Shown here piece by piece: positions 1 to 10,082 of a stretch of DNA of 64,000 nt (positions within the stretch are counted from its first letter, which is position 1; each line of letters opens with the position of its first letter). The stretch comes from Metallumcola ferriviriculae (GTDB lineage Bacteria; Bacillota; JADQBR01): contig NZ_CP121694.1 in NCBI RefSeq assembly GCF_035573695.1, forward strand, positions 2,332,501 through 2,396,500. The letters are read 5' to 3'. The position numbers and the translations under genes are program-made. The notes below the pieces were generated by a model. It did not search any database. It was given only the letters and a program-made list of their open reading frames with translations, and was not told the DNA's origin.

Positions 1-12
1 TAAGTTAGAATT

Positions 13-1149
13 TTATTGTAGAATAGAGATTAATACACCTGCTGCAACTGCCGAACCAATAACCCCTGCGACATTAGGTCCCATGGCATGCATCAATAAA
101 AAGCTTTTAGGATTGGCTTCCCTGCCTAGTTTTTGCGATAAACGTGCCGCTTCTGGAACTGCGGACACACCAGCCGCGCCAATAATGGGGTTAACCCTAC
201 CGCCAGTCATTTTATACATAACCTTACCAAAGATCAACCCGCTTGCCGTACCGATGACAAATGCCGCTAAACCTAAAGCCAAAATCCCAATAAATTCTAA
301 GGTAAAGAACCTCTCAGCTGTAGCACTGGCACCCACCGTAACCATCAGAAAAATTGTCACGATGTTCATAAGTTCGTTGGCGGCGGTTTTTGACAGCCGA
401 TCAGTCAGACCGGTTTCCTTCAGCAGATTACCCAACATCAACATACCAACTAGAGGCATGGCATTAGGTACCAATAAGCCAACAAGAACTACCACAATTA
501 TCGGGAAGATCATTTTCTGAGCTTTAGAAACCGGACGCAGCTGATGCATCATTATCGCCCGTTCCTCTTTGCTGGTCATCGCTTTAATAACCGGGGGCTG
601 AATCATGGGTACCAAAGCAATATATGAATACGCCGCCACAGCAATTGGGGCTGCTATCTCCGGTGCCAGCAGCGCGCTGGTATAGATGGCGGTCGGGCCG
701 TCAGCTCCACCAATAATTCCAATGGCACCCGCTTGAGCCGGTGTAAAACCTAGCAAAATAGCACCAAGAAAACTGGTGAAAATACCAAACTGAGCCGCAG
801 CACCCAGCAGCAGGGTTACCGGATTAGCTATCAAGGGTGCAAAGTCGGTCATTGCGCCTATGCCGAGAAATATCAGCGGTGGATAAATTCCTAACCAAGT
901 CCCCAAACCCAGGTAATGCAGCAGTCCACCAAATAATGCAGCGGAAGGTTCCCGCAGCAAGCCGGTGTTGGGAATATTAGATAAGAGAATACCAAATGAA
1001 ATGGGTACCAATAACAATGGCTCGAAATGCTTTGAAATTGACAGATACAGAAGCAGCATTGCTATTAGGATCATACCTATTTGGCCAATTTCTATGTTGT
1101 AAAATCCTGTCCAGTTAACAATAAAATTACTTAGCTTTTCCAGGAGCAA
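13..1149 (-). CDS. mmdB: Na+-translocating methylmalonyl-CoA/oxaloacetate decarboxylase beta subunit
   Basis: Integral membrane subunit (378 aa) of the biotin-dependent sodium-pumping decarboxylases (OadB/MmdB/GcdB family). It decarboxylates carboxybiotin and exports Na+. The sequence is almost all hydrophobic segments and contains the family's conserved GGADGPTAIYTSALLAPEIA stretch near residues 147-166 and a conserved GAAGVSAVPEAAR stretch near the C-terminus. The start is TTG at 1149, 8 nt after GGAGG; an overlapping ATG 3 nt upstream is out of frame. It is the last gene of the mmd/mcm/suc run. The substrate is inferred from the adjacent mutase and epimerase to be methylmalonyl-CoA rather than oxaloacetate or glutaconyl-CoA. 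Confidence 0.93.
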   Translation of the reverse strand: MLLEKLSNFIVNWTGFYNIEIGQIGMILIAMLLLYLSISKHFEPLLLVPISFGILLSNIPNTGLLREPSAALFGGLLHYLGLGTWLGIYPPLIFLGIGAMTDFAPLIANPVTLLLGAAAQFGIFTSFLGAILLGFTPAQAGAIGIIGGADGPTAIYTSALLAPEIAAPIAVAAYSYIALVPMIQPPVIKAMTSKEERAIMMHQLRPVSKAQKMIFPIIVVVLVGLLVPNAMPLVGMLMLGNLLKETGLTDRLSKTAANELMNIVTIFLMVTVGASATAERFFTLEFIGILALGLAAFVIGTASGLIFGKVMYKMTGGRVNPIIGAAGVSAVPEAARLSQKLGREANPKSFLLMHAMGPNVAGVIGSAVAAGVLISILQ

Positions 1150-1183
1150 GCATGACTCCCTCCTTTCCTAATGGACCAATTTA

Positions 1184-1594
1184 TCAACCGATAACTACTA
1201 ACGTATCGCCTGAACCAACGGTAGCACCTTTTTCTGCAAGAATTTCTTTGACTTCACCGCTTGTACTGGCGGTAACCTCGTTTTCCATCTTCATCGCTTC
1301 AAGAATAATCAGCACATCACCTTCGTTAACCTGCTGCCCGACGCTTACCTTGATATCCAGCACAGTACCCGGCAGTGGTGCGGCAACTTGCTCACCAGCT
1401 GCCGTTGGTGCCGCAGGCTTAGGTGCTGCCGGTTTTGGCGCCGGTGCCGCTTTTGCCGGTGCAGCAGCGGGCTTAGGAGCGCTGACCGGGGCTTTAGCTG
1501 TTTGCCTAACAGTCTGAGAAGTACCACCCATTTCCTCTACTTCTACTTCATATAATTCACCGTTAACGGTAACGCGAAACTTTTTCACACTCAT
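1184..1594 (-). CDS. mmdC: Biotin carboxyl carrier subunit of methylmalonyl-CoA decarboxylase
   Basis: Biotinyl protein of 136 aa that carries CO2 from the carboxyltransferase to the membrane beta subunit. It has a short N-terminal beta segment, an Ala/Pro/Lys-rich flexible linker (about residues 33-66) and a C-terminal biotinyl/lipoyl domain with the EAMKMENEV motif; the biotinylated lysine is Lys102. The ATG overlaps the stop of the upstream gene (TAATG), which points to translational coupling. GGAGG is only 2 nt from this ATG, so the GTG two codons further in (1588) may be the true start. Confidence 0.93.
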   Translation of the reverse strand: MSVKKFRVTVNGELYEVEVEEMGGTSQTVRQTAKAPVSAPKPAAAPAKAAPAPKPAAPKPAAPTAAGEQVAAPLPGTVLDIKVSVGQQVNEGDVLIILEAMKMENEVTASTSGEVKEILAEKGATVGSGDTLVVIG

Positions 1595-2019
1595 TACCTC
1601 CCTTTTCTTTCAAAATACCGCTGTCTGGTATTAATAATTTCATTACGTCCGGCCTGAGACCAGGCCACACCGCTTCCCACTGTGGTACCGACACGCCTGA
1701 CACCGGTAACCTGTACATCTGGGGAATCCTCCCCCAGTATGGCGGCCAGCGCTGCAGTGATGGCTGCCACCACCGACCCGGGGATAGCTTCAATAGCGGG
1801 CTCTGCCGGTAGTCGCGCTGCAGTACTAGGTACCACAGGCTGTTCTTGTTTTACAGGTTTGCTCACCTGTACCTCCTGCTGAGGGGCTGATTCTTCCTTA
1901 CTGAATCTGTCCCACACTTTATTCATGGTGGCCAAAATTAGACTCAAAAGAATTAATACCAGAAAGGTTATCCCCATACCCATAATGGTTACTGTAATGG
2001 CAAAATTTATACTTTCCAA
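1594..2019 (-). CDS. mmdD: Sodium-pump decarboxylase gamma/delta (OadG-type) small subunit
   Basis: A 141-aa protein with one N-terminal membrane helix (about residues 7-31), then a charged, Pro-rich linker and a C-terminal segment holding VAAITAALAAI. This is the layout of OadG/MmdD proteins, which anchor the carboxyltransferase to the membrane beta subunit and aid assembly. The C-terminal part (about 90-140, ending in a Gly-Arg basic tail) resembles the extension seen in several clostridial members. It lies between mmdA and the biotin carrier, with a 1-nt overlap to the latter. Family assignment is by architecture and context, because these subunits diverge strongly. Confidence 0.85.
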   Translation of the reverse strand: MESINFAITVTIMGMGITFLVLILLSLILATMNKVWDRFSKEESAPQQEVQVSKPVKQEQPVVPSTAARLPAEPAIEAIPGSVVAAITAALAAILGEDSPDVQVTGVRRVGTTVGSGVAWSQAGRNEIINTRQRYFERKGR

Positions 2020-2034
2020 AATATCAACTCCCTT

Positions 2035-3585
2035 TTAAACGGGTACGTTACCATGTTTCTTACCCGGCCTGCTTTCCCGTTTAGTAACCAAAGTTTCCAA
2101 TGCTTTAATAAGATTAGGCCGCGTCTCTTTTGGTTCCAACACGACATCTACAAGGCCCCGAGATGCTGCAACATAAGGATTGGCAAACCGCTCCCGATAT
2201 TCGTCTATCTTTTCCTGACGTACTTCAGGCGGGTTTTCTGCATCGGCTATTTCTTTTCGGAAAATAATATTTGCAGCCCCTTCAGGTCCCATTACTGCTA
2301 TTTCCGCTGTGGGCCAAGCAAATACCTGATCGGCTCCTAATGAGCGTGAGCACATTGCCAGATAAGCTCCGCCATACGCTTTACGTAAAATCAGCGTAAT
2401 TTTGGGGACCGTAGCTTCTGAATAAGCATATAACAGCTTAGCGCCGTGACGAATGATACCACCAAATTCCTGTTGAGTTCCTGGCAAATATCCGGGTGTA
2501 TCTACCATTGTTAAAATAGGAATATTAAATGAGTCACAGAAACGAATAAACCTTGAAGCTTTGTCCGAAGCATTTATGTCCAAACAACCTGCCAGCATTC
2601 TCGCCTGATTAGCAATAATGCCGACAGAACGACCATTCAACCTGGCAAACCCAACTACCATATTGGTAGCGTACATTTCTTGAACTTCGAAAAAGTCTCC
2701 ATTATCTACTATATTGCTAATTACCTGCCTGACATCGTAGGGCTTGTTGGGATCAGAAGGTACTATCTCATTTAATACCTCTTCAAGGCGACCGATTTCA
2801 TCATTGTTTTCTAAAATTGGAGCTTCTTCCAGGTTATTACCCGGTATAAAGCTCAGCAGTCTTTTAATCTGCTCAATGCATTCGTCCTCGGTTGGTGCCC
2901 GAAAATGAGCAACGCCGCTGGTCTGATTATGCGTTTTGGAACCTCCCAAATCTTCCGATGATACTTCTTCACCGGTTACAGTCTTAATCACTTGAGGTCC
3001 GGTAATAAACATTTGGCTCGTATTATCCACCATAAAAATATAATCAGTCAGTGCTGGTGAATAAACTGCACCGCCGGCACAGGGCCCCATTATCACAGAT
3101 ATTTGAGGAATAACACCTGAAGCTAATGTATTACGCTTGAAAATTTCCCCATAACCATTAAGAGCATCTACACCTTCTTGAATTCTTGCTCCACCGGAAT
3201 CATTAAGCCCAATTACCGGAGCACCCATTTTTACTGCTAAGTCCAACACTTTACAAATCTTGGCCGCATGCATTTCGCCTAAAGTTCCACCAATTACAGT
3301 GAAATCTTGAGCATAAACATAGACTAAACGACCGTTTACGGTACCATAACCGGTAACTACACCTTCTCCTGGTGCCTCCACATTCTCCATCCCCAGTTGG
3401 TTGCACCTATGGGTAACAAACTGGTCAATTTCTACAAAGCTTCCTTCATCCAAAAGATGATTTAATCGTTCCCTGGCAGTCATTTTACCCTTCTCATGCT
3501 GTTTGGCAATACGTTTTTCACCGCCGCCGGCCAATACTTTGTCTTGCTGCTCCTTCAAATCCTTTAATTTTTCATCAAAAGACAT
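2035..3585 (-). CDS. mmdA: Methylmalonyl-CoA decarboxylase alpha (carboxyltransferase) subunit
   Basis: Acyl-CoA carboxyltransferase of 516 aa, the usual length for MmdA and propionyl-CoA carboxylase beta. It transfers the carboxyl group of (S)-methylmalonyl-CoA to biotin. It has two crotonase-fold halves. Oxyanion-hole glycine segments are visible at NDSGGARIQEGVDAL and GPCAGGAVYSPALTDYIF in the N-half and at KAYGGAYLAMCSRSLGAD in the C-half. It sits directly between the epimerase and the other decarboxylase subunits. There is no biotin carboxylase gene nearby, which supports the decarboxylase rather than the ATP-dependent carboxylase reading. Confidence 0.95.
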   Translation of the reverse strand: MSFDEKLKDLKEQQDKVLAGGGEKRIAKQHEKGKMTARERLNHLLDEGSFVEIDQFVTHRCNQLGMENVEAPGEGVVTGYGTVNGRLVYVYAQDFTVIGGTLGEMHAAKICKVLDLAVKMGAPVIGLNDSGGARIQEGVDALNGYGEIFKRNTLASGVIPQISVIMGPCAGGAVYSPALTDYIFMVDNTSQMFITGPQVIKTVTGEEVSSEDLGGSKTHNQTSGVAHFRAPTEDECIEQIKRLLSFIPGNNLEEAPILENNDEIGRLEEVLNEIVPSDPNKPYDVRQVISNIVDNGDFFEVQEMYATNMVVGFARLNGRSVGIIANQARMLAGCLDINASDKASRFIRFCDSFNIPILTMVDTPGYLPGTQQEFGGIIRHGAKLLYAYSEATVPKITLILRKAYGGAYLAMCSRSLGADQVFAWPTAEIAVMGPEGAANIIFRKEIADAENPPEVRQEKIDEYRERFANPYVAASRGLVDVVLEPKETRPNLIKALETLVTKRESRPGKKHGNVPV

Positions 3586-3598
3586 GTAAGCTCACCTC

Positions 3599-4003
3599 CT
3601 AATCTTCACGTTCGCAAATTTCTACCAAAGTACCAAAAGATGCCTTAGGGTGAATAAAGGCAATCTTAGCGCCCCCGGCACCTTTACGTGGTTTTTCATC
3701 AATAAGTCGAACACCTTTTTCTTTTAAGTCTGCCAGAGCTACTTCTATATTATCCACGCGAAAAGCAATATGTTGAATCGCCTCACCCTTAACAGCAATA
3801 TATTTGGCAATAGGTCCATCAGGGTCTGTAGATTCAAGGAGCTCCACCTCGCTGTCCCCTGTGGGCATGAAAGCCACTTTTACCTTCTGATCGGCCACTT
3901 CTTCAATTTCGGCTACCTTCATTCCTAATACATCTTGGTAAAAGGCCTTTGCTTCCTCAATGCTCTTCACCGCAACACCCACATGATCAATTTTTTTTAT
4001 CAA
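3599..4003 (-). CDS. mce: Methylmalonyl-CoA epimerase
   Basis: Glyoxalase/VOC-fold epimerase that interconverts (S)- and (R)-methylmalonyl-CoA. It begins with the family's [12 protein letters not shown] and contains the metal-ligand segments [15 protein letters not shown] and a C-terminal GTLVEICE; these supply His, His and Glu ligands. I chose TTG at 4003, which lies 7 nt after GGAGG and gives 134 aa, the normal length. The longer reading from GTG at 4024 would place the ribosome-binding site inside the coding region. It is co-oriented between mutase and decarboxylase, which completes the stereochemical link between them. Confidence 0.94.
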   Translation of the reverse strand: MIKKIDHVGVAVKSIEEAKAFYQDVLGMKVAEIEEVADQKVKVAFMPTGDSEVELLESTDPDGPIAKYIAVKGEAIQHIAFRVDNIEVALADLKEKGVRLIDEKPRKGAGGAKIAFIHPKASFGTLVEICERED

Positions 4004-4065
4004 ACTGTCTCCCTCCTTCACCACTTGATAAAAAGCATCCTTGGGCTACAACGTTCTCACTTTTC

Positions 4066-4461
4066 CTAAAATTCAACATGCTCCATGATAAACTTTACTA
4101 TTTCTTTTGTTGATGCCCCAGGAGTAAAAATCTCTGCAATACCCGCTTCTTTAAGGTACGGAATATCATCTTCCGGTATAACACCCCCGCCAACAACTAG
4201 AATATCATTGGCACCTTTTTCCCGCAGCAGTTCTACTACCGGTGGAAATAAGTGCATATGGGCACCAGAAAGGCTGCTGATACCCACGACCTGAACATCC
4301 TCCTGAATAGCGGCTTCAGCAATCTTTTCGGGAGTCTGCCGCAAGCCGGTATAAATTATTTCCATGCCCGCATCCCTAAGAGTCTGGGCTATTACCTTGG
4401 CGCCTCGGTCATGCCCATCCAGGCCGGCTTTGGCAATAAGCACACGAATTGGTTTATCCAC
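4066..4461 (-). CDS. mcmA2: Methylmalonyl-CoA mutase, cobalamin-binding (C-terminal) subunit
   Basis: A 131-aa B12-binding domain encoded as a separate gene, as in many Clostridia and archaea. The DxHxxG cobalamin signature is present as Asp15-Gly-His17-Asp-Arg-Gly20, where His17 replaces dimethylbenzimidazole as the lower cobalt ligand. The later [13 protein letters not shown] and [10 protein letters not shown] segments are the other cofactor-binding loops. It lies 12 nt downstream of the large subunit, so the two form the working mutase. Confidence 0.96.
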   Translation of the reverse strand: MDKPIRVLIAKAGLDGHDRGAKVIAQTLRDAGMEIIYTGLRQTPEKIAEAAIQEDVQVVGISSLSGAHMHLFPPVVELLREKGANDILVVGGGVIPEDDIPYLKEAGIAEIFTPGASTKEIVKFIMEHVEF

Positions 4462-4473
4462 ACTAATCCCTCC

Positions 4474-6162
4474 CTAAATTACTACCTGCTGCTGGTATTC
4501 GCCAAATACTTCCCGCAGTACGCCGCATATCTCACCTAGGGTGGCATATGCCTTAACCGCAGCAATAATATACGGCATTAGGTTATTATCTGATTGAGCA
4601 GCGTTGCGTAGAGCTTTCAAGGTCTCAGCAACTTCCTGCTGGCTACGTTCCTGCCTTACCTGTTCGATTTTATCGCACTGTCTCTGGGCCACTGCCGGGT
4701 CTACCTTGAGCAGGTCGGTGGGGGTATCTTTTCTCATCTTAAACTTATTTACCCCAACTACAACTTTGTCGTTGCTTTCTATCTCTTGCATGTATTTATA
4801 AGCACTTTCTTGGATTTCCTTTTGCATATATCCTTTTTCTATCGCTTTAGCTGCTCCACCCAATTTATCGATCTTCTCAATATAATCCAAGACCATATCT
4901 TCGATATCATTGGTCAGTTTTTCTACGAAAAATGAACCGCCCAAGGGATCAGCCGTCTCGGTGACACCTATTTCATGGGCGATAACCTGTTGGGTTCTTA
5001 AAGCTATTAATACCGCATCTTCACTTGGTAAAGCCAATGCCTCATCCTTAGAGTTGGTGTGCAGAGATTGGGTACCTCCTAATACCGCACTGAGCGCTTG
5101 AAAAGCAACCCGCATGATATTGACATCCGGCTGCTGAGCAGTTAATGTCACACCGGCAGTTTGGGTATGGAAGCGCAGCATCAGAGATTTTTTGTTTTGA
5201 GCACCAAAACGCTCTTTCATAATTTTGGCCCAAACCCTCCGAGCTGCCCGAAACTTGGCTATTTCCTCGAAGAAATTGAGATGAGCATTAAAAAAGAACG
5301 ATAAACGCGGTGCAAATTCATCCACATCTAACCCGGCATCAATAGCGGCTTGTACATAAGCAATACCGTCGGCTAAAGTAAAGGCTATTTCCTGAGCAGC
5401 TGTTGCACCGGCCTCACGAATATGGTAACCACTGATACTAATGGTATTCCAGTTGGGAACATCCTTAGCGCAGTACTCAAAAATATCAGTAATTAATCTC
5501 ATTGATGGCTCAGGGGGAAAAATGTATGTACCGCGAGCCACATATTCCTTAAGAATATCATTCTGAATGGTGCCTGATAGTTGTTCCGGCGTAACCCCTT
5601 GTTTTTCAGCCACGGCAATATACATGGCCAAAATAACTGCTGCCGGTGAATTGATGGTCATAGAGGTGCTCACCTTTTCCAAGGGAATACCATCATAAAG
5701 AATTTCCATGTCCTTTAGGGAGTCAATAGCTACTCCTACTTTACCCACTTCACCTCGAGCCAAAGAATGGTCGGAGTCATAGCCAATTTGAGTTGGCAGG
5801 TCAAAGGCAACGCTTAAGCCGGTCTGCCCTTGTTCAAGAAGATACTTAAAACGCTGATTGGTCTCCTCGGCAGTACCAAATCCGGCGTATTGGCGCATGG
5901 TCCAGAACCGACCTCTATACATGGTAGGTTGGACCCCGCGAGTATAAGGGTAATGACCGGGCATACCCAGGTCTCTTTGATAATCAGCATCTTCCAAAAG
6001 GTCCGGCGAATACAATCGTTCAATGGGAATGCCTGAGTCAGTCTCAAAGTTTTCCTTTCGTTCGGGAAAACGGCTGACAGTCTTTTGCACAGTGGTCTCA
6101 TCCCACTGTTCCTTAGCTTGTTTCACTTTATCTAAACCTTTCTTATCATACATGTTTTCCAC
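4474..6162 (-). CDS. mcmA1: Methylmalonyl-CoA mutase, large (substrate-binding) subunit
   Basis: TIM-barrel catalytic subunit of 562 aa; rearranges (R)-methylmalonyl-CoA to succinyl-CoA by a B12 radical mechanism. Family signatures are visible: [20 protein letters not shown], where the conserved Tyr and Arg contact the substrate, [32 protein letters not shown], and the [16 protein letters not shown] region. It ends without a cobalamin domain, which is supplied by the next gene. A 93-nt gap to sucD holds a GGAGG ribosome site but no promoter I would defend. Confidence 0.97.
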   Translation of the reverse strand: MENMYDKKGLDKVKQAKEQWDETTVQKTVSRFPERKENFETDSGIPIERLYSPDLLEDADYQRDLGMPGHYPYTRGVQPTMYRGRFWTMRQYAGFGTAEETNQRFKYLLEQGQTGLSVAFDLPTQIGYDSDHSLARGEVGKVGVAIDSLKDMEILYDGIPLEKVSTSMTINSPAAVILAMYIAVAEKQGVTPEQLSGTIQNDILKEYVARGTYIFPPEPSMRLITDIFEYCAKDVPNWNTISISGYHIREAGATAAQEIAFTLADGIAYVQAAIDAGLDVDEFAPRLSFFFNAHLNFFEEIAKFRAARRVWAKIMKERFGAQNKKSLMLRFHTQTAGVTLTAQQPDVNIMRVAFQALSAVLGGTQSLHTNSKDEALALPSEDAVLIALRTQQVIAHEIGVTETADPLGGSFFVEKLTNDIEDMVLDYIEKIDKLGGAAKAIEKGYMQKEIQESAYKYMQEIESNDKVVVGVNKFKMRKDTPTDLLKVDPAVAQRQCDKIEQVRQERSQQEVAETLKALRNAAQSDNNLMPYIIAAVKAYATLGEICGVLREVFGEYQQQVVI

Positions 6163-6255
6163 CTCCGATGTACAGTATCAGATGAAAAGTATACAATGTT
6201 CTTAATACTCTCCATCCAATGGTTATAGCACCTAATGACTTTACTTACCAGTAAA

Positions 6256-7122
6256 TTAAAGTATTTCCGATAATATTTGTGGAACTTGAAATGGCAGTTC
6301 GGCGACTTTAACACCGGCAGCAGACAGGGCTTTAACCTTTCCTTCAAAAGTACCTCTGCCTCTTTCAATGATAGCCCCTGCATGACCCATGCGTTTCCCC
6401 GCAGGAGCACTTTTACCGGCCAAGTAGGCAACTACGGGCTTAGAAATATTACCTTTAATGTATTCAGCTGCGTTCTCTTCCGCACTACCGCCGATTTCAC
6501 CAACCATCACCACTGCCTTGGTTTCGGTATCTTGTTCGAACTTTTTCAATACATCAATAAAGTTCAGCCCTACCACCCGGTCGCCCCCCAGGCCAACCAC
6601 CGTACTGGTGCCCATTTTAGCGGCGGTCAAGTTTCCGACTATTTCGTAACTGAGGGTCCCACTGCGGGCGACAACGCCTACATTACCGGGAATAAAGAAT
6701 TGGTTGGGCATAATGCCTATTTTGCATTTACCTGAAGATACGAGACCGAATGTATTGGGACCGACTACAGTTGCGTCCATTTCTTTCGCGAATGCCATGA
6801 TTTCCATGGCATCATGTACGGGAATATGTTCGGTAATACATACCACCACTTTTATACCGGCATCCAGTGCCTCTAAGGCGGCATCCTTGGCAAAAGGAGC
6901 AGGAATAAAAAGAATAGATGCGTCAATTTGGTGATTGGTCACCGCACTGCGAACAGTATTGTACACGGGCTTTCCTTCTACTGTTTGACCGCCTTTACCC
7001 GGCGATACCCCTGCCACTAGGTCTGTACCGTACGCTAACATCTGTTGGGAATGAAATGTACCTTGATTGCCTGTCATTCCCTGTACAAGGACTTTGGTAT
7101 TGTCATCAATATAAATCGCCAC
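6256..7122 (-). CDS. sucD: Succinyl-CoA synthetase alpha subunit
   Basis: ADP/GDP-forming succinate-CoA ligase alpha subunit, 288 aa. It has the CoA-binding [12 protein letters not shown] loop near residues 14-25 and the phosphohistidine segment [19 protein letters not shown] with active-site His247. With SucC it converts succinyl-CoA to succinate while making ATP (or the reverse), linking the mutase product to the C4-dicarboxylate pool. It lies 12 nt downstream of sucC. Confidence 0.97.
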   Translation of the reverse strand: MAIYIDDNTKVLVQGMTGNQGTFHSQQMLAYGTDLVAGVSPGKGGQTVEGKPVYNTVRSAVTNHQIDASILFIPAPFAKDAALEALDAGIKVVVCITEHIPVHDAMEIMAFAKEMDATVVGPNTFGLVSSGKCKIGIMPNQFFIPGNVGVVARSGTLSYEIVGNLTAAKMGTSTVVGLGGDRVVGLNFIDVLKKFEQDTETKAVVMVGEIGGSAEENAAEYIKGNISKPVVAYLAGKSAPAGKRMGHAGAIIERGRGTFEGKVKALSAAGVKVAELPFQVPQILSEIL

Positions 7123-7134
7123 TCTGATCCCTCC

Positions 7135-8241
7135 TTATTGGGTTGCTAGCTGAACTGCCGCTTTTGCAGCCTCATCCATTGTTCCAAATGCTTCAATGCC
7201 ATTATCTTTTAATATCTGCACCCCTTTGTCCTCGTTGGTACCAACTAGCCTGATAACCACCGGGACTGGTATTTTCCGCTGCTTCTTCACTGTAATGAAT
7301 GCGGTGGCCACATCATCACAGCGAGTTATGCCGCCGAAAATATTGATAAGTATAGCTTTGGGGTTGGTAGATAGTAATATCTCCAATGCTTTCGCTGTGG
7401 CCTCAACGCCCGCTCCACCACCAGCATCTAAGAAGTTTGCTGGTGCGCCGCCATAATGTTGGATGATATCCAAAGTTGCCATGGTGATTCCAGCCCCGTT
7501 AGCCATGATGGCGATGTTACCGTCAAGCTCTACATAGGATAAACCTAAAGCGTAGGCCTTTTTCTCCGCATCGGTGCGTTCTTCGACCTTTGGCAGGTCT
7601 TTATGGCGATAAAGAGCATCATCATCAATGGTCACCTTGGCATCTGCCGCTATCAGCTTATCTGCTGCCAGCACCAATGGGTTGATTTCCATTAATTCTG
7701 CATCCAATTCCTTAAATGCTTGATAGAGGTTAGCCAAAATCTTGGCAAATTGTTTTGCCTGGTTACCGCTGAACCCCAGTCTGTCAGCTATATCTTTTCC
7801 CAGATATGGCTGCACACCAAGATTGGTGTTGATTGGATGACGAACCATTTTTTCTTCCGGCACATCCTCAATATCCATTCCACCTTCAACGGAAGCCAAG
7901 ATAATGGGTTTTTTTAAAGTGCCGTCAAGAGTAATAGCCAAGTAGAATTCCTTCTCAATGGGAAGTTTTTCCTCTACGAGGACCTTCTCTACCTTTAATC
8001 CTTTCAGCTCCATTCCCAGCAGTTCATCTGCAGCTTGCCGGGCATGTTCCTTACCGGACACAAATTTGATGCCTCCGGCTTTACCCCTTTTCCCGGATAA
8101 AATTTGTGATTTAACAACCGCCTCTTCCAAGTTCTCAGCTTGCTTTGCTGCTTCCTCCGGGGTGCCAGCCACGCCCCCTTTAGGAACAGGAATATTATAT
8201 TTGTCAAACAATTCTTTTCCCATATATTCGAACAATTTCAA
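7135..8241 (-). CDS. sucC: Succinyl-CoA synthetase beta subunit
   Basis: ATP-grasp subunit, 368 aa, beginning MKLFEYMGKELFDKY as in typical SucC. Visible motifs are KSQILSGKRGKAGGIKF (nucleotide site), ELMEINPLVL (Mg ligands) and the C-terminal CoA-ligase flavodoxin fold with NIFGGITRCDDVA. The start is TTG at 8241, 7 nt after GGAGG. It is the first metabolic gene of the propionyl module, 137 nt after the sigma-54 activator. I saw no clear -24/-12 promoter in that gap. Confidence 0.96.
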   Translation of the reverse strand: MKLFEYMGKELFDKYNIPVPKGGVAGTPEEAAKQAENLEEAVVKSQILSGKRGKAGGIKFVSGKEHARQAADELLGMELKGLKVEKVLVEEKLPIEKEFYLAITLDGTLKKPIILASVEGGMDIEDVPEEKMVRHPINTNLGVQPYLGKDIADRLGFSGNQAKQFAKILANLYQAFKELDAELMEINPLVLAADKLIAADAKVTIDDDALYRHKDLPKVEERTDAEKKAYALGLSYVELDGNIAIMANGAGITMATLDIIQHYGGAPANFLDAGGGAGVEATAKALEILLSTNPKAILINIFGGITRCDDVATAFITVKKQRKIPVPVVIRLVGTNEDKGVQILKDNGIEAFGTMDEAAKAAVQLATQ

Positions 8242-8378
8242 GTATATCCCTCCTTAGATTTAGTAACCAAAACCCACTATTGCCTAATTGTCTAATTTAC
8301 GCCCCCTTTCCCCAATTTTGAATTTAAAAATGTTTCTAATAATTAAAACCTGACGAAAGCACAAAAAAACAACATATA
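8242..8378. other. Intergenic gap, activator to sucC
   Basis: This 137-nt AT-rich stretch holds the sucC ribosome-binding site and an A-run just beyond the activator stop. I searched both strands for GG-N10-GC elements. The nearest candidate on the minus strand (TTGGGG followed by GGGGGC) has the wrong spacing by one base. There is no convincing terminator, so read-through from the activator gene is possible. Confidence 0.5.
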
Positions 8379-10082
8379 TTAGCCCAGATTTGCTCGATAT
8401 TTTTTTAGTTTATTATATAGCGTAGCCAAAGAAATATTTAGCGCTTGGGCAGCTTTCTTTTTTCCTTCCAGCGTTTCACCGTAGCGTGCCATTGCGGCTC
8501 TTAACATTATCTGTTCCATTTTATCTAAGGGCATCACCTCGGCAAACTTATTGCTGCTTAACGAGTCAAACTGACCAATATATTGAGATAGTTGATGGTG
8601 AGTCAGTACATTCTCCTCCACCACTACCATGGCACGTTCCAAGACATTTTCCAGTTCCCGAACATTGCCCGGCCAGTCATAACTTACCAAAAGCTGAAGT
8701 GCTTCAGGAGACACGCCTTTAACTTTCTTTCCCAACTTACGATTAAACTTAATAATCAAATACTCGGTTAATACCGGTATGTCATCCTTACGCTCCCGAA
8801 GCGGCGGGACGGACAATTCCACAACATTCAATCGATAGTAAAGGTCCTCCCGAAAAGTGCCTTTCCTGACCATGGATTTTAACTTCCGATTAGTAGCAGC
8901 AATAAAACGCACATTGACTTTGATTGTTTGGGTCCCACCTACCCTTTCAAATTCCCTATCTTGAATGACACGCAATAGTTTTGCCTGTAAAAATAGGTTC
9001 ATATCACCTATTTCATCTAGGAACAAAGTACCGCCATTTGCCAGTTCCACTTTGCCCAGTTTGGTGCGAACCGCCCCAGTAAAAGCGCCTTTCTCGTGGC
9101 CAAAGAATTCACTTTCCAAGAGACTTTCCGGGATAGCGGCACAGTTCACTTTGATAAAGGGCTTATCCCGCCTCTGGCTGGCTTGGTGTACAGCATGAGC
9201 ATAAAGCTCTTTCCCGGTACCGCTTTCACCGGTAATCAGTACTGTGGAATCACTTCGAGCGGATTTCTTAGCCATCTCCATCGTTGCTTTGAATGTTTTA
9301 CTGCGACCGATAAGATCATCGAAATTATATTTGCTACCGGTAATCTGACCAATTCGTGCATATAAATTTTCGATGATAGTGTTTGACTTTTGCAGTTCTT
9401 CCATTAACTTTATAATATCCGTAATTGGCTGAAATACTACAACTGCGCCCTCAATCTTCCCATCAACTAAAATTGGCGCAGAATTAGAAATTACTTCGAC
9501 TCCGGAACCGCCCACTTTAGTGCGATGCCCATGTACCGGTTTTTGCGAGACCAAGCTTTGAGCCAATGCACCGTGAGGAGAAACCTTGAAAATATTTTTA
9601 TTAATACGCTGAGTTTCCAAAACACCTGTCACCCTGGTAAATGCAGGATTGACATACTTGATGATGCCTGTATTATCTGCGACTTCGATTGCTTCCTGAA
9701 CTGAGTTGAGAATCGTTTCCAATTCTCCCTTTAACCTTTTAAACTCTAGCAATTCCTCCTTTTCCTCCAGCAACGAAACAAACAATTTAGCTGCTTGAGC
9801 TTCAATCACGGCCGTGCCTGGTGCTTTAAGCTGGTCTATTTGTTGTTGGACCTCACTGTTGTTTGTCGCTTCAAACAATACATCCATATTTTCCCAGGCT
9901 AATAATTTTTTCAAGTCAGTAGTGACAAAAATGCCTTCTTTTTTTGCCATGGCAATAGTAGGTGCATTGGGATTAGTATCACACACGCCTACAATCTTAA
10001 CCTTTCTTACTTCTTTCAGCATTTTAAATATGGCGCTGCCGCCCTTCCCAGCACCAACAAGTCCCACGCGAAAAAGCTGCAT
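8379..10082 (-). CDS. Sigma-54-dependent activator with N-terminal Rossmann and PAS domains
   Basis: Enhancer-binding protein of 567 aa. Residues 5-100 look like an NAD(P)-binding Rossmann fold: GLVGAGKGG with Gly10, Gly12 and Gly15, then GVCDTNP ending a second strand. A PAS domain follows at about 122-230. The AAA+ domain runs from about 253 to 485, with Walker A GESGTGKE (285-292), the sigma-54-contacting GAFTGA loop (332-337) and Walker B TLFLDE (352-357). A Fis-type helix-turn-helix closes the protein (about 543-562). It stands at the head of the sucCD-mcm-mce-mmd run and probably controls it. PAS-containing activators also head the propionate (mmc) cluster of syntrophic Pelotomaculum. 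The Rossmann domain may sense NAD(H) or a related ligand; that is inference. Confidence 0.92.
   Translation of the reverse strand: MQLFRVGLVGAGKGGSAIFKMLKEVRKVKIVGVCDTNPNAPTIAMAKKEGIFVTTDLKKLLAWENMDVLFEATNNSEVQQQIDQLKAPGTAVIEAQAAKLFVSLLEEKEELLEFKRLKGELETILNSVQEAIEVADNTGIIKYVNPAFTRVTGVLETQRINKNIFKVSPHGALAQSLVSQKPVHGHRTKVGGSGVEVISNSAPILVDGKIEGAVVVFQPITDIIKLMEELQKSNTIIENLYARIGQITGSKYNFDDLIGRSKTFKATMEMAKKSARSDSTVLITGESGTGKELYAHAVHQASQRRDKPFIKVNCAAIPESLLESEFFGHEKGAFTGAVRTKLGKVELANGGTLFLDEIGDMNLFLQAKLLRVIQDREFERVGGTQTIKVNVRFIAATNRKLKSMVRKGTFREDLYYRLNVVELSVPPLRERKDDIPVLTEYLIIKFNRKLGKKVKGVSPEALQLLVSYDWPGNVRELENVLERAMVVVEENVLTHHQLSQYIGQFDSLSSNKFAEVMPLDKMEQIMLRAAMARYGETLEGKKKAAQALNISLATLYNKLKKYRANLG

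Noticed and set aside
83-520. Plus-strand open frames opposite long minus-strand genes, such as 83-520, 1152-1517 and 35130-35756
   Set aside because: They are antisense shadows with no ribosome sites or domain signatures; the minus-strand genes are unambiguous.
8242-8378. Sigma-54 promoter before sucC
   Set aside because: No GG-N10-GC element with correct spacing was found; TTGGGGAAAGGGGGCG is off by one.
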